This document shows positions 23,802 to 37,513 of a DNA stretch of 64,000 nucleotides, one piece after another. Location of the stretch: positions 124,001 to 188,000 of the forward strand of contig WIXG01000114.1 of assembly GCA_009869945.1 (NCBI GenBank). The letters run 5' to 3'. Origin of the DNA: Mesaphorura yosii (Eukaryota; Arthropoda; Collembola; Poduromorpha; Tullbergiidae). A model generated the notes under the pieces. It did not search any database. It was not told where the DNA came from and was given only the letters and a program-made list of their open reading frames with translations. The stretch's first letter is position 1. The number at the start of each line of letters is the position of its first letter. A program made the position numbers and the translations under genes.

Positions 23802-26800
23802 ATGAATTCATTAACGCATTTAGTTTTGTACGTAATTGTATTACTTAATAACATTTTATCTCAGCATCACAGTTCGCTTTTGTTAGTCGCATCGCATTCT
23901 AGAAAGTTTAGTTCTCGGGAACTGCTCACCACGAACTTCCAGAGCATCAGTTCGACTGACGATGATCTGGACATTTGCAAAGCATTCCTACAGGGTAAGT
24001 CTCGGAAACGACGCCAATGGAACTGTTATACCTTTCACATATTAGAATCTGTTTTTTGAATGAAGGTAGTGACGGTGACATTGCACTTGGGCAAACAGTG
24101 CAGCTCCCAAATAGGAACTTCGGTGGCCATGAAACCAGGACTGAGGGAAGGTCATCCAGGACAGAGGAAAGGCCGCGGACTGTCAGCCAGAGTCCAATTG
24201 GGTTGGTGAATGTAAATTTCTTTTGTTTTTGAACCGACCTCACCCTAAAATCCATAACGCTAGCCTGTTCCCTTTACTCATACATTCTCGATCCTCGTAT
24301 GCTTGCGTTTAAAGTATAATTTATGATTCTTTTGCCAGTCGAATGAAAAATTATCTAGAAACAATAGCAACATCACCAGCGCTAGTCACAACCACAGACA
24401 AAGCAGCAGCAGCAGCAGGAACGTAGCGAGCATGAGAAGATGGAATAAATCCGTCTCTGTACTTGAGTTGCCACAAGACGAATCACTGACGAAACAACAA
24501 GTTGTTGCCTCTCAACCAGCTCGTACTCGTGATGGAGTTGGAAGCAGCACGACAGGAGGACGAAGGCGAAGAAAGCGTGCTGCAACAGCAAGACGCGAGC
24601 GCATTTGGGATTTTGGAGTAATTCCGTATTCGGTAAGTCTTTTTGCCAACTGGGACTGGAGTATCACTCTTTGATGCATGACGGAGAAATGAAAAGAAAC
24701 ATGGCTCGGTGAATTTTTCGCAAACTGCAACAATATAGACAAAGTAGGGCTTCTTGTTCGTGGATGGTGTGCCACGTCGGATAACGGCAAGAATCTGTTT
24801 TCCAGCTTCAGTTTCAATATTCCCATCGAATTCTTGGGAATTAAATTGAATAGATTCTAAAGTGTTCTTCATTTTGGCCAATAAAGTATATGCCGATATT
24901 TTCTCACGAGCGGCTTCATTATCCATCTTTTGTTTCTTTCTCAGTTCGATTTGCCTAGGATTAGTATCAGGGACACAATTATAGGATTATAGTAAGTACT
25001 AAGCATGATCATAGAATACATGAATATGGCAACTAATAACTTACTCTGCTTCGCTCCTTCGTTTCATACATGCTCGCTTATGCGATTTCATAGCATCTGG
25101 GGAAGCGTGTTTAAATTCACAGCCTTCGCCGTCACATTCCAGCAATTCGCCAGTTTCTTGTCTTGCAGCTGGAGATTTCGCAACCCAATTTTTTCGAGAC
25201 TGATCTACCTTTTTCCTGCTTGTTGGATCATCTTCTCTTCGTATTAATCTCGAGTGGGCATTTTTTGTCACCTGATGTTCTGCTTTCTTTCTTCTGCATG
25301 TTCCCTGCATTGCATTCTTGCTTTGGCTAACGATGGATAAACTCTTGAGCAAATTTTGCCCCTTAATTCATCGCCGACTTGTTCCAAAAATTGGTCGTTC
25401 TTACTTTCCCCAAGGGCTTTCCTGTTACCTTCCATTTAAAAGAGAAACAATAGTTGAAAAGGACAAAGAAACCTAGCCCACGAGTATGGAATTGATGCTA
25501 AAATAATTAAATTAATTAATCGGTTTAATTAACAGGCTAATTTTATTTTGCGACCAGCAAAAACTGAAGGAAAACGAAAGCAAACAAAACGAAAGCCACA
25601 AAATGAAGAAAAAGAAAGCATACAAACGCATTTCAAAGCACATTTTTATTACTTTGATCAAGTTATTGAACAATTGCCACTAAATAAGATGCATATTGTT
25701 TTATTTTTGTTTTGCAGATTGATGGGAATTTTAGTGGAAGCCATAAAACTCTTTTCAAGCAGGTTTGTCAAGCTGCAAGCTCTCTCGTTTGCCTCCAACT
25801 TTAACCCAGGCAGCCATCGTTGAGCTGCGCTGCGCCGCGCACTGTTTCAGGCACGATCCAATTTAAAGCCTGAGTCTAAGCAGGCAAGACAGGCCAGGCT
25901 CTAGGCACATGTGCCATGTAATAATTTTCACACATCATTAAAAATTCGAACGCTCTTTCACTCATTTATTATTTACGGCTAAAAAACTAAAGTGAATGTG
26001 AGATGAAAGATTGAATAAAGTAAAGTAGGACCTAAAAGAGCCATGGCAAGAGCAATACCACCGTCATAATGTCTGCTTGGCTCTTGTTCTTGCCAATACG
26101 GAATGACAGTGCTCTCGTAATAATAATAATCCGTTACACATAATGCCTGAGGAATAAAGAAAAATAGTCAAACGTTGAACACAGCAATGCACTTCCAGCA
26201 TCGAGCCTTTATGCCTTTATGACATGGTCCCTGTCTTTCCCCTTTGTGCCATGTGTTAAATCATGTGGCTAAGAGAATAGCTAAGCTCATACTTTTTTAA
26301 ACAGACGGTAAGGAAAATGTAATAATAATGCTGGAATAAGTCGGCGCTCCACGCGAGAAATTCCTGGTGAAAGTCACTGCGGCATTGTTTCTCGTTCCAC
26401 ATTCTAAATGCAATGCTAAGCCACGCAAAATAATGCGAGGCGAGGAATTCCATTAAATAATAAAATGCATTATGTTGGCTCGTTTTTGCAGGCCATGCGT
26501 CATTGGGAGAATAATACGTGCGTTAAGTTTGTGGAGAAAACGGAAGAACATCCGAATTACATTGTTTTCACCGAGAAAGCGTGCGGATGCTGCAGCTTTG
26601 TGGGCAAACGAGGCAATGGACCACAGGTGAATAATTACTCTAAACCACGTCATGTTATGCCAGCATGTTTCACTTGACACCGTGGGCTCACTCTTTGTAG
26701 GCAATTTCCATCGGAAAAAACTGCGACAAGTTTGGCATTGTTGTCCATGAACTCGGTCATGCTGTGGGCTTTTGGCATGAACACACGCGGCCCGATCGAG

Positions 26801-29800
26801 ACGACCACGTCGTAATCATACGAGAGAACATCATGACAGGGCAGGAGTACAATTTTAATAAACTGACACCCGACGAAGTTCACAGTTTGGGCGAAACTTA
26901 TGACTTTGACTCAATCATGCATTATGCTCGAAACACGTTCTCAAGGGTAATGGTCATTAACGCACAAACCACAAACTCTACGGTAGGCCTAAGTTTTAAT
27001 GGTGATCTCATTGAATGCAGAGTACGTTCCTGGACACAATTCTACCACGAGAGGATCCAAACTCGCGTCATCGTCCTGAAATTGGTCAGCGTATTCGGCT
27101 CAGCAGTGGCGATATTGCTCAGGCCAACAAGCTCTACAAGTGTCCAAGTGAGTACGTGCATGCAAACTGGCGGCGACCACAAAAACGCAGTAATACCACA
27201 CGATGCGACCTTAACCTCTGAATTTTCAATGTCAGCTTGCGGTAGGACGCTGCAAGACCCGAGTGGATATTTGGGTTCACCGTACCACCGCACGGGCAAC
27301 AACACCGTGAAAGTGACTGACGAAGACGGCGAGCGGTGCGAATGGCGAATCGTGGCGACACATGGCGAGACGTAAGTCTAACTGATTAATTAAGCGTTTT
27401 ATAATAATTAACTTTGAAAGGTTGAACAAGGCTTTGATCATTGAACAAATAATTTGCAACTTCACAATAACAATAACTGACAAACAATGGAGTTTAATTA
27501 TTGCAAAACCCGAACCCAAATAATATTAAAAACACGAATATTATTGTTTGTTTCAACAAATAAACAAACAATTCATCACAAGTAATAAATTGCATCCATT
27601 TTATTCCTAGCATCATTCTCAATGTCACCGACTTGGACCTTCCGTACTCCGATGGGTGCAAGTATGACTACCTGGAAATACGGGATGGGTATTGGCACAA
27701 GAGTCCACTGCTCGGTAATTCCACATTAACAATAGGAAAGTAAACTTGACAGTGAATTGCATTAAATCCGTGTGTCTTCTACTTTTGCAGGACGTTTTTG
27801 TGGTCCTAACATAAAGTTTGAATCGCCAATTATTTCAACGGGTGCACGTATGCTCTTGACCTACGCTACAACTAAGAATCCAAGTACATACCGTGGATTC
27901 GCTGCTAATTACGAAGGTTTGACTGTTGACACCGTTTTATTGTATATGTTCATCATTCATCAGTGATTGATGTTACAGCTGTTTGTGGAGGCGACCTCGT
28001 GGAAGAATCCGGACACTTGGAGTCACCTAACTTTCCTGATGAATACATCGCATCGAAAGAGTGCATCTGGAGAATCACAGTACCCGTTGGGTACCAGGTA
28101 AAAAGGAGGAGACCATTCGTTTAAACTTTCTTAAACAGCATTATTACAGTGCGAATTTGGTCCTAGGTTGCGCTCACATTCCACTCTTTCGAGATTGAAA
28201 ACCATGAGAATTGCGTTTACGACTTTCTTGAAGTACGTGACGGATTAAGCCAGAATTCAAGTTTAGTCGGAACATATTGCGGTTATTACCCACCTGGGCC
28301 TTTGACCTCCAGCTCAAATCAACTGTGGGTCAGGTTCGTATCAGACGGTAGCGTGCAAAAAGCTGGCTTCTCCGCTTCGTTTCTGAAAGGTATGAACATG
28401 GAGTACGGACTAGCAGCCGGTATAGCCTTTGGAGCAACCTCTAAACTATTATTCATATTTGCATTATTGCAGAATTGGACGAATGTGCAAAGGGCCTCGA
28501 CGATTGCGAGCACACATGTAAAAATACCATCGGTACGTTCTCACACTGCCTGCATCTGTGTCACTAATTACACCTGTTGGCGGTACACTAATAGTTAATG
28601 ATAATGACTTTTCAGGATCGTACAACTGTGGTTGCAAGTTTGGCTTCGAGCTTCACTCAAACGGAAAGGAATGTGAAGATGCATGTGGTGGCATAATCGA
28701 GGACGTAAACGGAACCCTGACGAGTCCTTCGTTTCCAAATCTGTACCCATCGAACAAGTATGTAATATTGTACTACAATGAATAATAACAGGTAATAATC
28801 GTATTGGTAAGAGAGTAGGAGGAAAACTTATCCGGTAAGCAATTAACAGGTTCAAAATGACCAAGTTATCACCCGCGTCCGTTCAGACCGTCTCGTCCCA
28901 GCCCCTTGTAATTGTATGAACATTTTAATGCACTTTATTTATATTTATTTATATTTCCATTTTAGGCACTGTGCTTGGGAAATTGTTGCTCCACCGGTAG
29001 GTTTTAATTGTTAAACCGGTAGGTTTTAATTGTATTAATTGTTAAAAATTGTTTTTTTAAATTTCTAGCAAACAAGAATCACAATTAATTTCACACACTT
29101 TGATTTGGAAGGGAACAATGTGAGTGCATTCAGCCACACTCGAGCATTATGTTAGCGTTTCCTTCATGAATACACGAGCAGTGACAAATTTTGAAATGGG
29201 ACGGGAAAATCCATTTGCTTTTCTATTACTCGAATGTTGGAAAGTCGAGAGGAGAGAGCGGGTGAAAGTGATTGTGTTGACTGTTTACTTTGCTGCATTG
29301 GGTAAAGTGAATGTAAATAGCAAAGTACTTTATCTTTTATTTATATTTTGTAATAGCAAGAATGCGACTATGATAGTGTGGAAATTTATTCTGTAATGTC
29401 ACCGGGAAATGTGGACAAGAAACCTGGCCAAGATGAGTTAAAACGGCATGGAAGCTTCTGTGGAAGTAAGTACGAGTAGATAATGTACTCAACAATTTTC
29501 TGCGGTTGTGTTGCAGCTTGAGTTTTTTATCCAATCTCAACAAGAGTGGAAGTAACCGCGTTGAATATCGTACATTTTCTAATGTAATATTTATGCAGGT
29601 AAGCCGCCGCCGATGATTACTTCCGAGGGAAACTCGATCCGCGTCGTGTTTACTTCAGATAATTCTGTTCAGAAATCCGGATTTGCACTTGTATTTTTCA
29701 CGGGTAAGGCTCGAGTATATTTACATTGAGATTTAAGTCGCAAAATTGTGATTTGTTGAGTTTCTATACGTGGTTTCTCCATTCTATTTGTGCAGATAAA

Positions 29801-32800
29801 GATGAGTGTGCAGTTAACAATGGTGGATGTGCGCAGTTGTGCAGAAACACGATCGGTTCTTATCAGTGCGCTTGTCAAAATGGATTCACTCTGCATGAAG
29901 ACGGTAAAGACTGCAAAGAAGGTGGCTGCAAGTTTGAAGTGAGAACCAAATTGATGTTGCAGTTGAGGAATATGCTTAGTGACCCATGAAATTTAAATAA
30001 GCAATGTGGAACCGCAGATCAACACACCGCCAAATGGCGAAATCACGAGTCCAAACTTCCCTGAGCCTTATCCTGGGAAGAAGGAATGCGTTTGGCTCCT
30101 AAATACTGTTAATGGGCATCGAGTCAAAGTGGTGTTCGATGAGTTTGAAGTCGAGCCACAGCAAGACTGCAGCTACGACAGTGTCGTGGTAAGTTTCAAC
30201 TTTTCCCATGAATTTGTCAAGAGTATTCAGAATCCTGAACGTGAACTGAACGTGTAACAGGCATTCGACGGCGCCTCTTCTGACTCGCCGATATTAGGGA
30301 AATTTTGCGGTAGCAAACTACCGCATCCATTAGTAGCGAGCACGAACAACATGATGATACTCTTTAAGTCGGACGCAAGTGTTCACCGAAGAGGATTTCA
30401 TGGGAAATACACAACAGGTAGGCATTACTTTTTAATTGGAGTCTATTGTGTCAAGGATTTACTCGGGAAATACGCATTAACCACAGGGGAGATGTAATTT
30501 GTGTTCTGAAAGAAAAACAAAGGAATTATAATTGGGCGACGTACATTAGCAAACTGCGTATGGCATTTGGCAACCTGTAAAATTTTAAGTACCTTTGGCG
30601 TCGTAAAATATAGAAAGCACGGCTCTCTCTGTCTCTCGTGCTCTCATTTTCTTTGCGTCTTAATTTAGCATTTGTACTTTGCTACTTGTTCACCTCCACT
30701 TTGATTCTTCGCTGTACTTCGCCTTATCTTAAAGCAAGGCAACACTACAGACGTCAGGACACTCACACGTGGAGAGAAAGTTCCAGGAATCATCATTTCA
30801 ATTACGTTGTTAAGTGTAGCAACCTTCTAAGAAAGGATTTAACAAAGTAAAATCCTCTTGGTTCTTAGAATTATTTCACTTGCAGGCTTTCCTTAATCAT
30901 TTTAAATTACATGTGAAGATTCACAAACTTTTACTTCTTTATGTCTTGAGTTTTGATCTTTAACTTCCATTATTCATAATACGTATGTATAGTTATGATC
31001 CCTTCCAGCAATCAGCAACATGAGCATCAAGGTTTTATGCCCGCATGGCACGACCCACGCTTTATTCTTGTACTCGTATTTCGTATTACACGTTGCTGTA
31101 GTCGATGAATTAAATTCTACAAATGGCGGAAAGGGTCTGTCAGGAATTTAAGGAATGCGTGGAAGTATGCACATATTTTGAGAAATATTTTATTCCGTGT
31201 TGAGTTGGAAAAAGGAGAGCTTTTTTTCTTGGTGCTGTAGATGCTGATGAAGCTTTTAATTTAGTTTATTTGCTTGACTGGTTTTTTATTATTGCACAAC
31301 ATTTTCTTTCCTCTCACCAGCCTCGTATTTTTGCCCTGCGCACGAAAGCTCGCGTTCGAACACGAATGATAAACACATAATAAGCTTCCTAGGACGGCTC
31401 AGAGACCCCGTTTTAGGCTTGTATTGCAAAACTACAAGTCGTTTCCCAAAGCTTTCCCTCTCGGCGCTGCTCTCTCGAAGTCGACCGAGTGCGAGAGATA
31501 CACATTTAGAAATTTTAAAGTTTGCTCTGCGCACAACGGACTCAACGGAGGCATTATTACGTAACGCATTACGTCTCCGTGACATGGGAGGCTAAAGACT
31601 TATGCGAAATACTCGATTTTCGCTTTCATCTCGTTTCATTTCATTTCGCCAATCTTCTCAACTGCCGCTCCCGTGCTGTGCGACTTTCTCTGCGTACACT
31701 TTCTTTCAACTTTCTTTCGCTCGCTTGCTCTCAAGACAAAAGACTTTTACTGCACACTGTGCACTTTACTTTGGAGAATCCGCACCACGCAAAACGCATC
31801 ATGATGAGAAACTTGTATGTATTCATGAGACCTCGTTCGCTCATGATCCGTGAACGCATGTTTGAGGGAGCAGGGCTCACAGGCTTCGGAGGAAAGTCGC
31901 ATTCTTATTTGATCGACTAGCGTTTAAAATGTCTTTCCAATTCCAACATGAGTACGAGCAGGCAGCTGGTCCTCGTTTTGGTTTTTGATTCGTGCAAGAT
32001 AAGGAAATGCAATGAGACCTGGAACGAACCAATGTGAAACGCGACGTCGTGTCGCAGCCTGGTTTTCCGTTGCGCCAAATTTTATCCGTGCATGCATGCG
32101 TGAGCCGAAATGTAAACTTTCATAAGAAGATGAAGTTGGTATTAAATGGTTTGATCTGTTGTTTTCTTTAATAGTTTGCGGTGGTTTACTTTTCGCGACC
32201 GAGAAAGAAAACTATTTGTATTCTCACGCTGGCTTCGCCGATGTGACCTACTCAGACAGCGAAGACTGTGAATGGGTTATTGAAGGCGACGAGGAGGGAC
32301 CCATCGAACTAACCTTCATCACGTTTGAAATTGAGGACGAAAATGATTGTGCCTTTGACTTCGTTGAGGTATTTTCCTTTCTTCCTGCTTTTTCCGTCCT
32401 GTGGCGATGAGTGCTTATAATTTCGATTATTATGGGTTCAGTTTGACTGAGGCTTGACTTGCAGTTGAACCGAAGTTTGGGAAACTTTCAAGTTATTAAT
32501 ATTTCTACTCAGTGTTTTGCTTTTTCGTACTCGTTATTATGAGTTGGCAGCATAATGACAATGAGTGTCTGCCTGTCAGGCCAGTTACTGGCAAGTCAAT
32601 TTTGTTGAAGGGTTAAAAGAAGCTGGTATTGGAACAATACAATACAGGAGCGTAGACACAGGCGGGAGACAAAGCATATACAATGAGAAAAGGCAGAAGC
32701 CAGTGAAAGTCTTTCGGGAGACAATAATATAATTTTGACAGTCCAAGTTAATTAAGCAAAATGTTAATGATTTTTCGAATTGGATATCGTAGCAGAGTCT

Positions 32801-33488
32801 TTCAAAGTCGCAGACAATTGAAAACTATTTCACTATGCGCACTGTACGCATGTACACGTAGGAGTGATTAAGGTCGAGACACAGCGAGTATCATGAAACC
32901 AAGTCTAGAGACAAAAGCCCATTATGTGTTCCTAATGAAAATAAGGCCTTCTCCTTTCATCCAAATAAATTACATTTGATTGTTTTCCTTCGACATTTCT
33001 ACGCTACTTGTCGGGCGCTTGCAAATGCGATTTTGAAATTTATAGATCTACAGCGGGGAGGACACGACATCAAGCTCGTCATTAGGAAAATTTTGTGGAA
33101 ATCGTCTTCCTCCTCCCGTCAGATCCGAAGAGGGGTCGATAGTTATAAAATTTAAATCAGACGACACCATCGCGAGCAAAGGTTTCTCTGCCGCATACAA
33201 ATACATTGTGAACAGCGCCGAGAACGGAATTGATGGTGGCGGAACTGGCAGAGCACAAGTAAAAGGTAAGTCATGCGAAATGAATAAAAATTATGTGTAC
33301 CAGGGTGAGAAGAGACTTTGGACAGTTCCCAAAAGAGAGGAGTGCGATGTCTGCAATGCAGTTAGTTAATTACATTCTGGATCAGAGCACTGCGCTTGGC
33401 AAAGTCTGCCTTTTCTCCAGTGCCGGGTGGTCACGGTGTAGTAATTACAGTCTTCTTTTCAGAAAAATTAAGATCATCGGTATACTGA
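23802..33488 (+). CDS. tld: Tolloid/BMP1 astacin metalloprotease, complete, 24 exons
   Basis: Exons: 23802-23994, 24066-24205, 24339-24632, 25718-25762, 26492-26626, 26701-26946, 27021-27147, 27236-27371, 27611-27714, 27791-27916, 27979-28097, 28167-28389, 28473-28532, 28616-28757, 28966-28996, 29069-29119, 29357-29465, 29599-29703, 29796-29938, 30018-30188, 30261-30417, 32175-32368, 33046-33265 and 33463-33488, giving 1098 residues. Order: signal peptide; prodomain with a furin site RRRRKR (186-191); astacin domain with the zinc motif [18 protein letters not shown] (His285, 289, 295) and Met-turn SIMHY; CUB1, CUB2, EGF1, CUB3, EGF2, CUB4, CUB5; short tail. This is the full tolloid layout. 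Both EGF modules have the calcium-binding D-E-C start. Family members cleave Chordin/Sog to free BMP and process procollagens. The last exon (EKLRSSVY) is the least certain. Two donors are the weak form GTTTG (after 25762 and 27916). Confidence 0.95.
24402..24419 (+). repeat. AGC triplet run coding polyserine in the tolloid prodomain
   Basis: Six AGC/CAG units within the third tolloid exon code a short serine run (QSSSSSRN) in the disordered prodomain. Length polymorphism would be expected. Confidence 0.8.
24483..25435 (-). pseudogene. Antisense coding remnant inside a tolloid intron
   Basis: Lies on the strand opposite tolloid, mostly within the intron 24633-25717. An ATG at 25435 opens a 55-codon frame ([20 protein letters not shown]), which stops at 25268. 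An overlapping frame then continues through a Cys-rich segment ([30 protein letters not shown]) with C-x4-C and H/C spacing like a C2HC zinc finger. A good donor at 25044 and acceptor at 24955 (90-base intron) join it in phase to [19 protein letters not shown]. The frame stays open to 24483, where it runs antisense into a tolloid exon, so its true end is probably before 24632. Joining the first frame to the second needs a frameshift. It may be a truncated gene copy or an unresolved nested gene. Family not recognised. Confidence 0.45.
30418..32174 (+). other. Long tolloid intron (between CUB4 and CUB5)
   Basis: A 1.76-kb intron, the longest in the gene, flanked by GTAGGC and TTTAATAG. Open frames at 31.5-31.9 kb appear on both strands but carry no recognisable motif. 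I see nothing else in it. Confidence 0.6.
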
Positions 33489-33894
33489 GGAAGTTAACGC
33501 AACTGCAACGCAAGCACCGCACCGCTGAAGAGTCGACGTGCCACCTTCTGGTCACCTCCGTACTGGCCCGTATTTCGATTTACGTGCCAAAACATTTGAT
33601 TAAAAATCCAATACTGTACTTTTGCATTAGCCCAAGCCAATTCTCCTTTTATAATTTCGATGTACGCATTTAAATATAAGTTTTATTGCGAGCGGTTAAT
33701 TACTTGTAATATTCCTTCATATTTGTACGAAATGTGACATTTACTTCTTCGATCCTTAATTAATTACTGCCCCTGTAATTATGACACGGATTCAATTATT
33801 TGACAAGTAGCATAACTTCACGTTCACGCTCAAGCACTTTCATTTTAATTTGCGACGCGAGGCAGTAGGGATATGTATATGCATGTACGAAATT

Positions 33895-33900
33895 AATAAA
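33895..33900 (+). terminator. Candidate poly(A) signal for tolloid
   Basis: AATAAA about 400 bases after the tolloid stop codon at 33486-33488, in an AT-rich stretch. It is supported by position only. Confidence 0.3.
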
Positions 33901-36900
33901 ACATAATGACGAAATCGTGTTCATATACGAATGAACAGAAATCTAATTAAAACTTCGATTCGGTTTCCAGGCGTGAGTTGCAAGAGAGCTTTCTTCCTGT
34001 GGGAGAATTGATTCGTAACCGAGTTTCATGTGTTTCAGCTTCAGGATTGCACACGGAGGAGGCTGGTTTTTGCTATGCTGTAATCGAATTGAAAAATAGA
34101 AGCACATCAAGTGTTCTATTTTCGATCTAATTATCGAACCAGTGAAAATAGAGACGAACGAAGGGAGCACACAAACGAATGATGCCCCAATTCTGCGCAC
34201 GGTCCATGCTTGGGTTTTTGCAATTTGCACTCTCGCCGATGTGAGCCCATTTGAATTGCACGAGTTTTAGTGCACAGCTTATTTCACATGTTGATTGATA
34301 GACATACCACCGACAAAATATGCATCTCGACGTACACGAGCTTACCTTTCTTGCTGTCTTACAGTAAGAGGCGTTCACAGTCTACTGCGACAGCAGGTGA
34401 AAAGGATAATAACCTTTAGTCAGTGCAGCCAAGCCCCAAAATCTCTCGCACGAGCCGATCGTCGCTTGCCAAGATTGCACGGAGGAAATGAGCAGATAAA
34501 AGCGTACAGCGGAGGAGAATGGAGAAAGGAAATGAATAAAAATTCGTGGAGAAAAGATGGTCTTTGATTTTTCTCTTTGTCCGTCCGCACCGCGCCTCGT
34601 AACTCTCATCATGTTCTCGTCTTATATTAAGCACATTAGTCAGGAACAAGACACTCGCTCTCGAACTCTTCAGTGGGCAAGACGGCGAGAGGAACACGTA
34701 AATGTGCAGCGCAGCATTGCAGGCCGGAGAAAGAAAAAGTGGAGCAGGCATGGAGATTGGAGATGATGATGCTCTTCATCTTGTCTGTTGGTCGGTCTGC
34801 TGGCGCTGGCACGGCGTGGCTGTTCTCGGCTGGTCGGGTCGGGTGCGAGTGCATAAATATCATGCGAGTTTATCATGGAGGCATACCAAGTGAAAGCAGT
34901 CAATACCCATCTCACATCTCGCTACTCGCTCGTGCTGCCGTCCTCTTCAACTTCAACCCACTGCAAATTCAGTTGGGTCGTTCCGTATCCTCACTTATGA
35001 GTTTATCTCACATCTCGCACAGTGCAAAATCGTACCTTTTCGCTATCTCCGCGCGAGGAGCAGGAAAAATGCTGCTTCATTTTCCAGGAACAGGAAGAGT
35101 GGCCAAGATTGAAGAGGGCAAGACAAGGAGAGGAAGCGAGAGAAAGAGACGACGATATAAGAATAATACGACGAAATAATAAAAGAAACGCACCTCGTTC
35201 TCGTTTTCCCCATACTCTGGCGACGGTACAAAGGATGAACAAGTAGAAAACGGAAAATGTGATTTATGTAATTTAGAGAGGCAGAACACAAGCGGAGGGA
35301 GAAAGTACGAATGGTATGGAAAAGAAATGGGAAAGAAGCGCGGCGCGGCCGGAGAAAATCAATACATCCGTGGGCCCAGTGGTACATTTCACTTGAATGA
35401 CTCAGGCGGCAGCGGAACAGCGCGGCGGCGGACAGACGCCGAGTTTTTACTGCCCAGAGTTAAGTTTAAATGGACAATCCAAAATGGTTCATGTAAAATT
35501 TGTCCCAAGAAACGAGAACGAGGTTGTTAGCCCAGCTCAGCGGCGCAGAGACGCCAGACGCAGGCACATCACAGCGGGGAGGAGACAAATAATACCAAAT
35601 GACACAGAACAGTGTAACGGTCAATAAAAATGTAAACTTTCTCTCACTCGCCTCTTCTCCCTCGACGATATCGTGTATGCAGCTGGAAACTGGCTGGACT
35701 GAACTCGCTGTCGTTGCTGCTGCTGCTGACTTGCTGGCATTGTCCATTGTCCATCGTCCATCCATCCTTCATCCTCACAAATCTTGTTTGTATTGCTACA
35801 TGTGCTTAGAACTGCTGCTCAGCGGTGGGCAGAATAACATCCATGTCCCATGTTAAAGAGATTCTGAATTTTTGATGACACTTCCCATTTGTATCTATGC
35901 AGTGTTGGCTTATCCTAAGTTGTGGTCAGCTCATGGCAGCTCCACCGAGCCATGCCATATCCATAGCCCGTGCGACTGGATGCGACTACGAGAGACTTAG
36001 GAACGGGAATAAAACTAGAATGGATGCATTAAGAGAACAAATACGGGATACAGGCCCCAAGACAGTATTGTATTTGCGGCGCGGCATAAAATTGTTTCAT
36101 TTCATCCAGCAGTGTCCAGCCGCCGCGCCTTGCATTGTGTCCATTGCCAGTATTGCAACGCCTTTGTACTTTGTGACCACACAAAGACGAAAGACGAGTA
36201 AAGAGATCGGCATGAGTGCCAGGAGAGAGGAGAAAGCACAAGTGTAAAATGAAACTTAAGTACGAGCACGCGGGGCGGCTGAGCCTGAGCCGTGACCATA
36301 TTACAATTCGCATTCAATGGCACAAAGAAGACCCTTTCACTATTGTGCTCTTTGTGTTCTGTCGTCCACACGCACACGGCGTGGCACGGCACGCCTTAGA
36401 CTTGGACTCATCTGTCCACCGAATTCGCCTCTTCTTATCAGTTTCTAAGCGGGCATTTAATCAACGTACATAAATAGACTCCAAAGCTTAGCTTAGCTGA
36501 GCGCTTCTCAGAAACCAAGATTCAGCACAACAGCAAAATGCGTAAGAAGAATTGAATCAAATCATTCGTCGAATCCCATAGGGAATTCCTTATTTTGGGA
36601 TTGGTCTTGTTAGAATTACACAGAAATACGTATGTAGAACAACCGCAATGCTCGCATTTACATTGTCTGAACTACATATATAAGGATGGTGATGTTCTCG
36701 GTTGATTGTTACTTTCAGGCTCCCCGTTTAGGCAAATGGGATGGTAAAAGCAAAAGCATCTTTGCTGGAAGAATTGGGTTGATCTCCGTTTCGAGCAAAC
36801 ACAAAATAAATTAAGCCCGGTGATTCTCGGAAGTGAAAGCAAGAGCTGTGCGCCGAGCCAGTCAATAATAACTGCGATTACGAATTGAGCAGGCTAATAA

Positions 36901-37495
36901 GCCAAGCACGGCAATGGCAAAGAACCCTTTCGAAACTGTAGTTTAAAGTGATGGAACAGCCATTCTGAACTTGGCATTTCGCTCGAGTTTCCCTGTGTTT
37001 GTTCGTTGTGCGACTATGCGAATAATTCACCAGTGCTAGTGCGCAGATGATTAATATAAATGTGGTACAAAGCGAGCACTAAATCTTAATTGTCTTTTCC
37101 TTTCTCGTTCGCAACCACATTCGCATTTGATTGTTAGTGCTGGGCACGTGTGAGGTAAGAATAAGGAGCTTCATTTTAGCATTGCTGCTATGTGCTGCAT
37201 TGCTATTATAATATTCAATTTAATTCCTTCTCACAAAAGCACAAAAATAATAAAATTCAATTCCAAATTGACATGCCTTGTTGATAATTTATTCAGGCCA
37301 TGCGAATCCGACTGTGAGTGCGCATGTGAGGACGAGGACATAAGCGTGTAATCTCAAGCCGGGCTATACAACAAAATACGTACACGTACAAGGACGAGAC
37401 AAGACAAAAGCACTAAACAGAAGACAGAGAGAAATTGTCGTTTTCGATTACGAGCAATTTCTCCCAAAACTCCAATTTTATACCTGCTGGCAGAC

Positions 37496-37513
37496 AATGC
37501 AATGCAATGCAAT
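37496..37513. repeat. Short (AATGC)n tract
   Basis: Three perfect AATGC units and a partial fourth. Similar GCATT/AATGC words recur elsewhere in the non-coding DNA of this window (for example near 53.64 kb). Confidence 0.7.

Noticed and set aside
26650-27519. Minus-strand open frames across the tolloid protease exons.
   Set aside because: They are antisense shadows of coding exons and carry no motif.
34127-36473. Many overlapping open frames at 34.1-36.5 kb that might suggest a gene upstream of CaMKII.
   Set aside because: Frames occur on both strands at once, are low-complexity (Arg/Lys/Ser-rich), and no pair shares matching splice phases.
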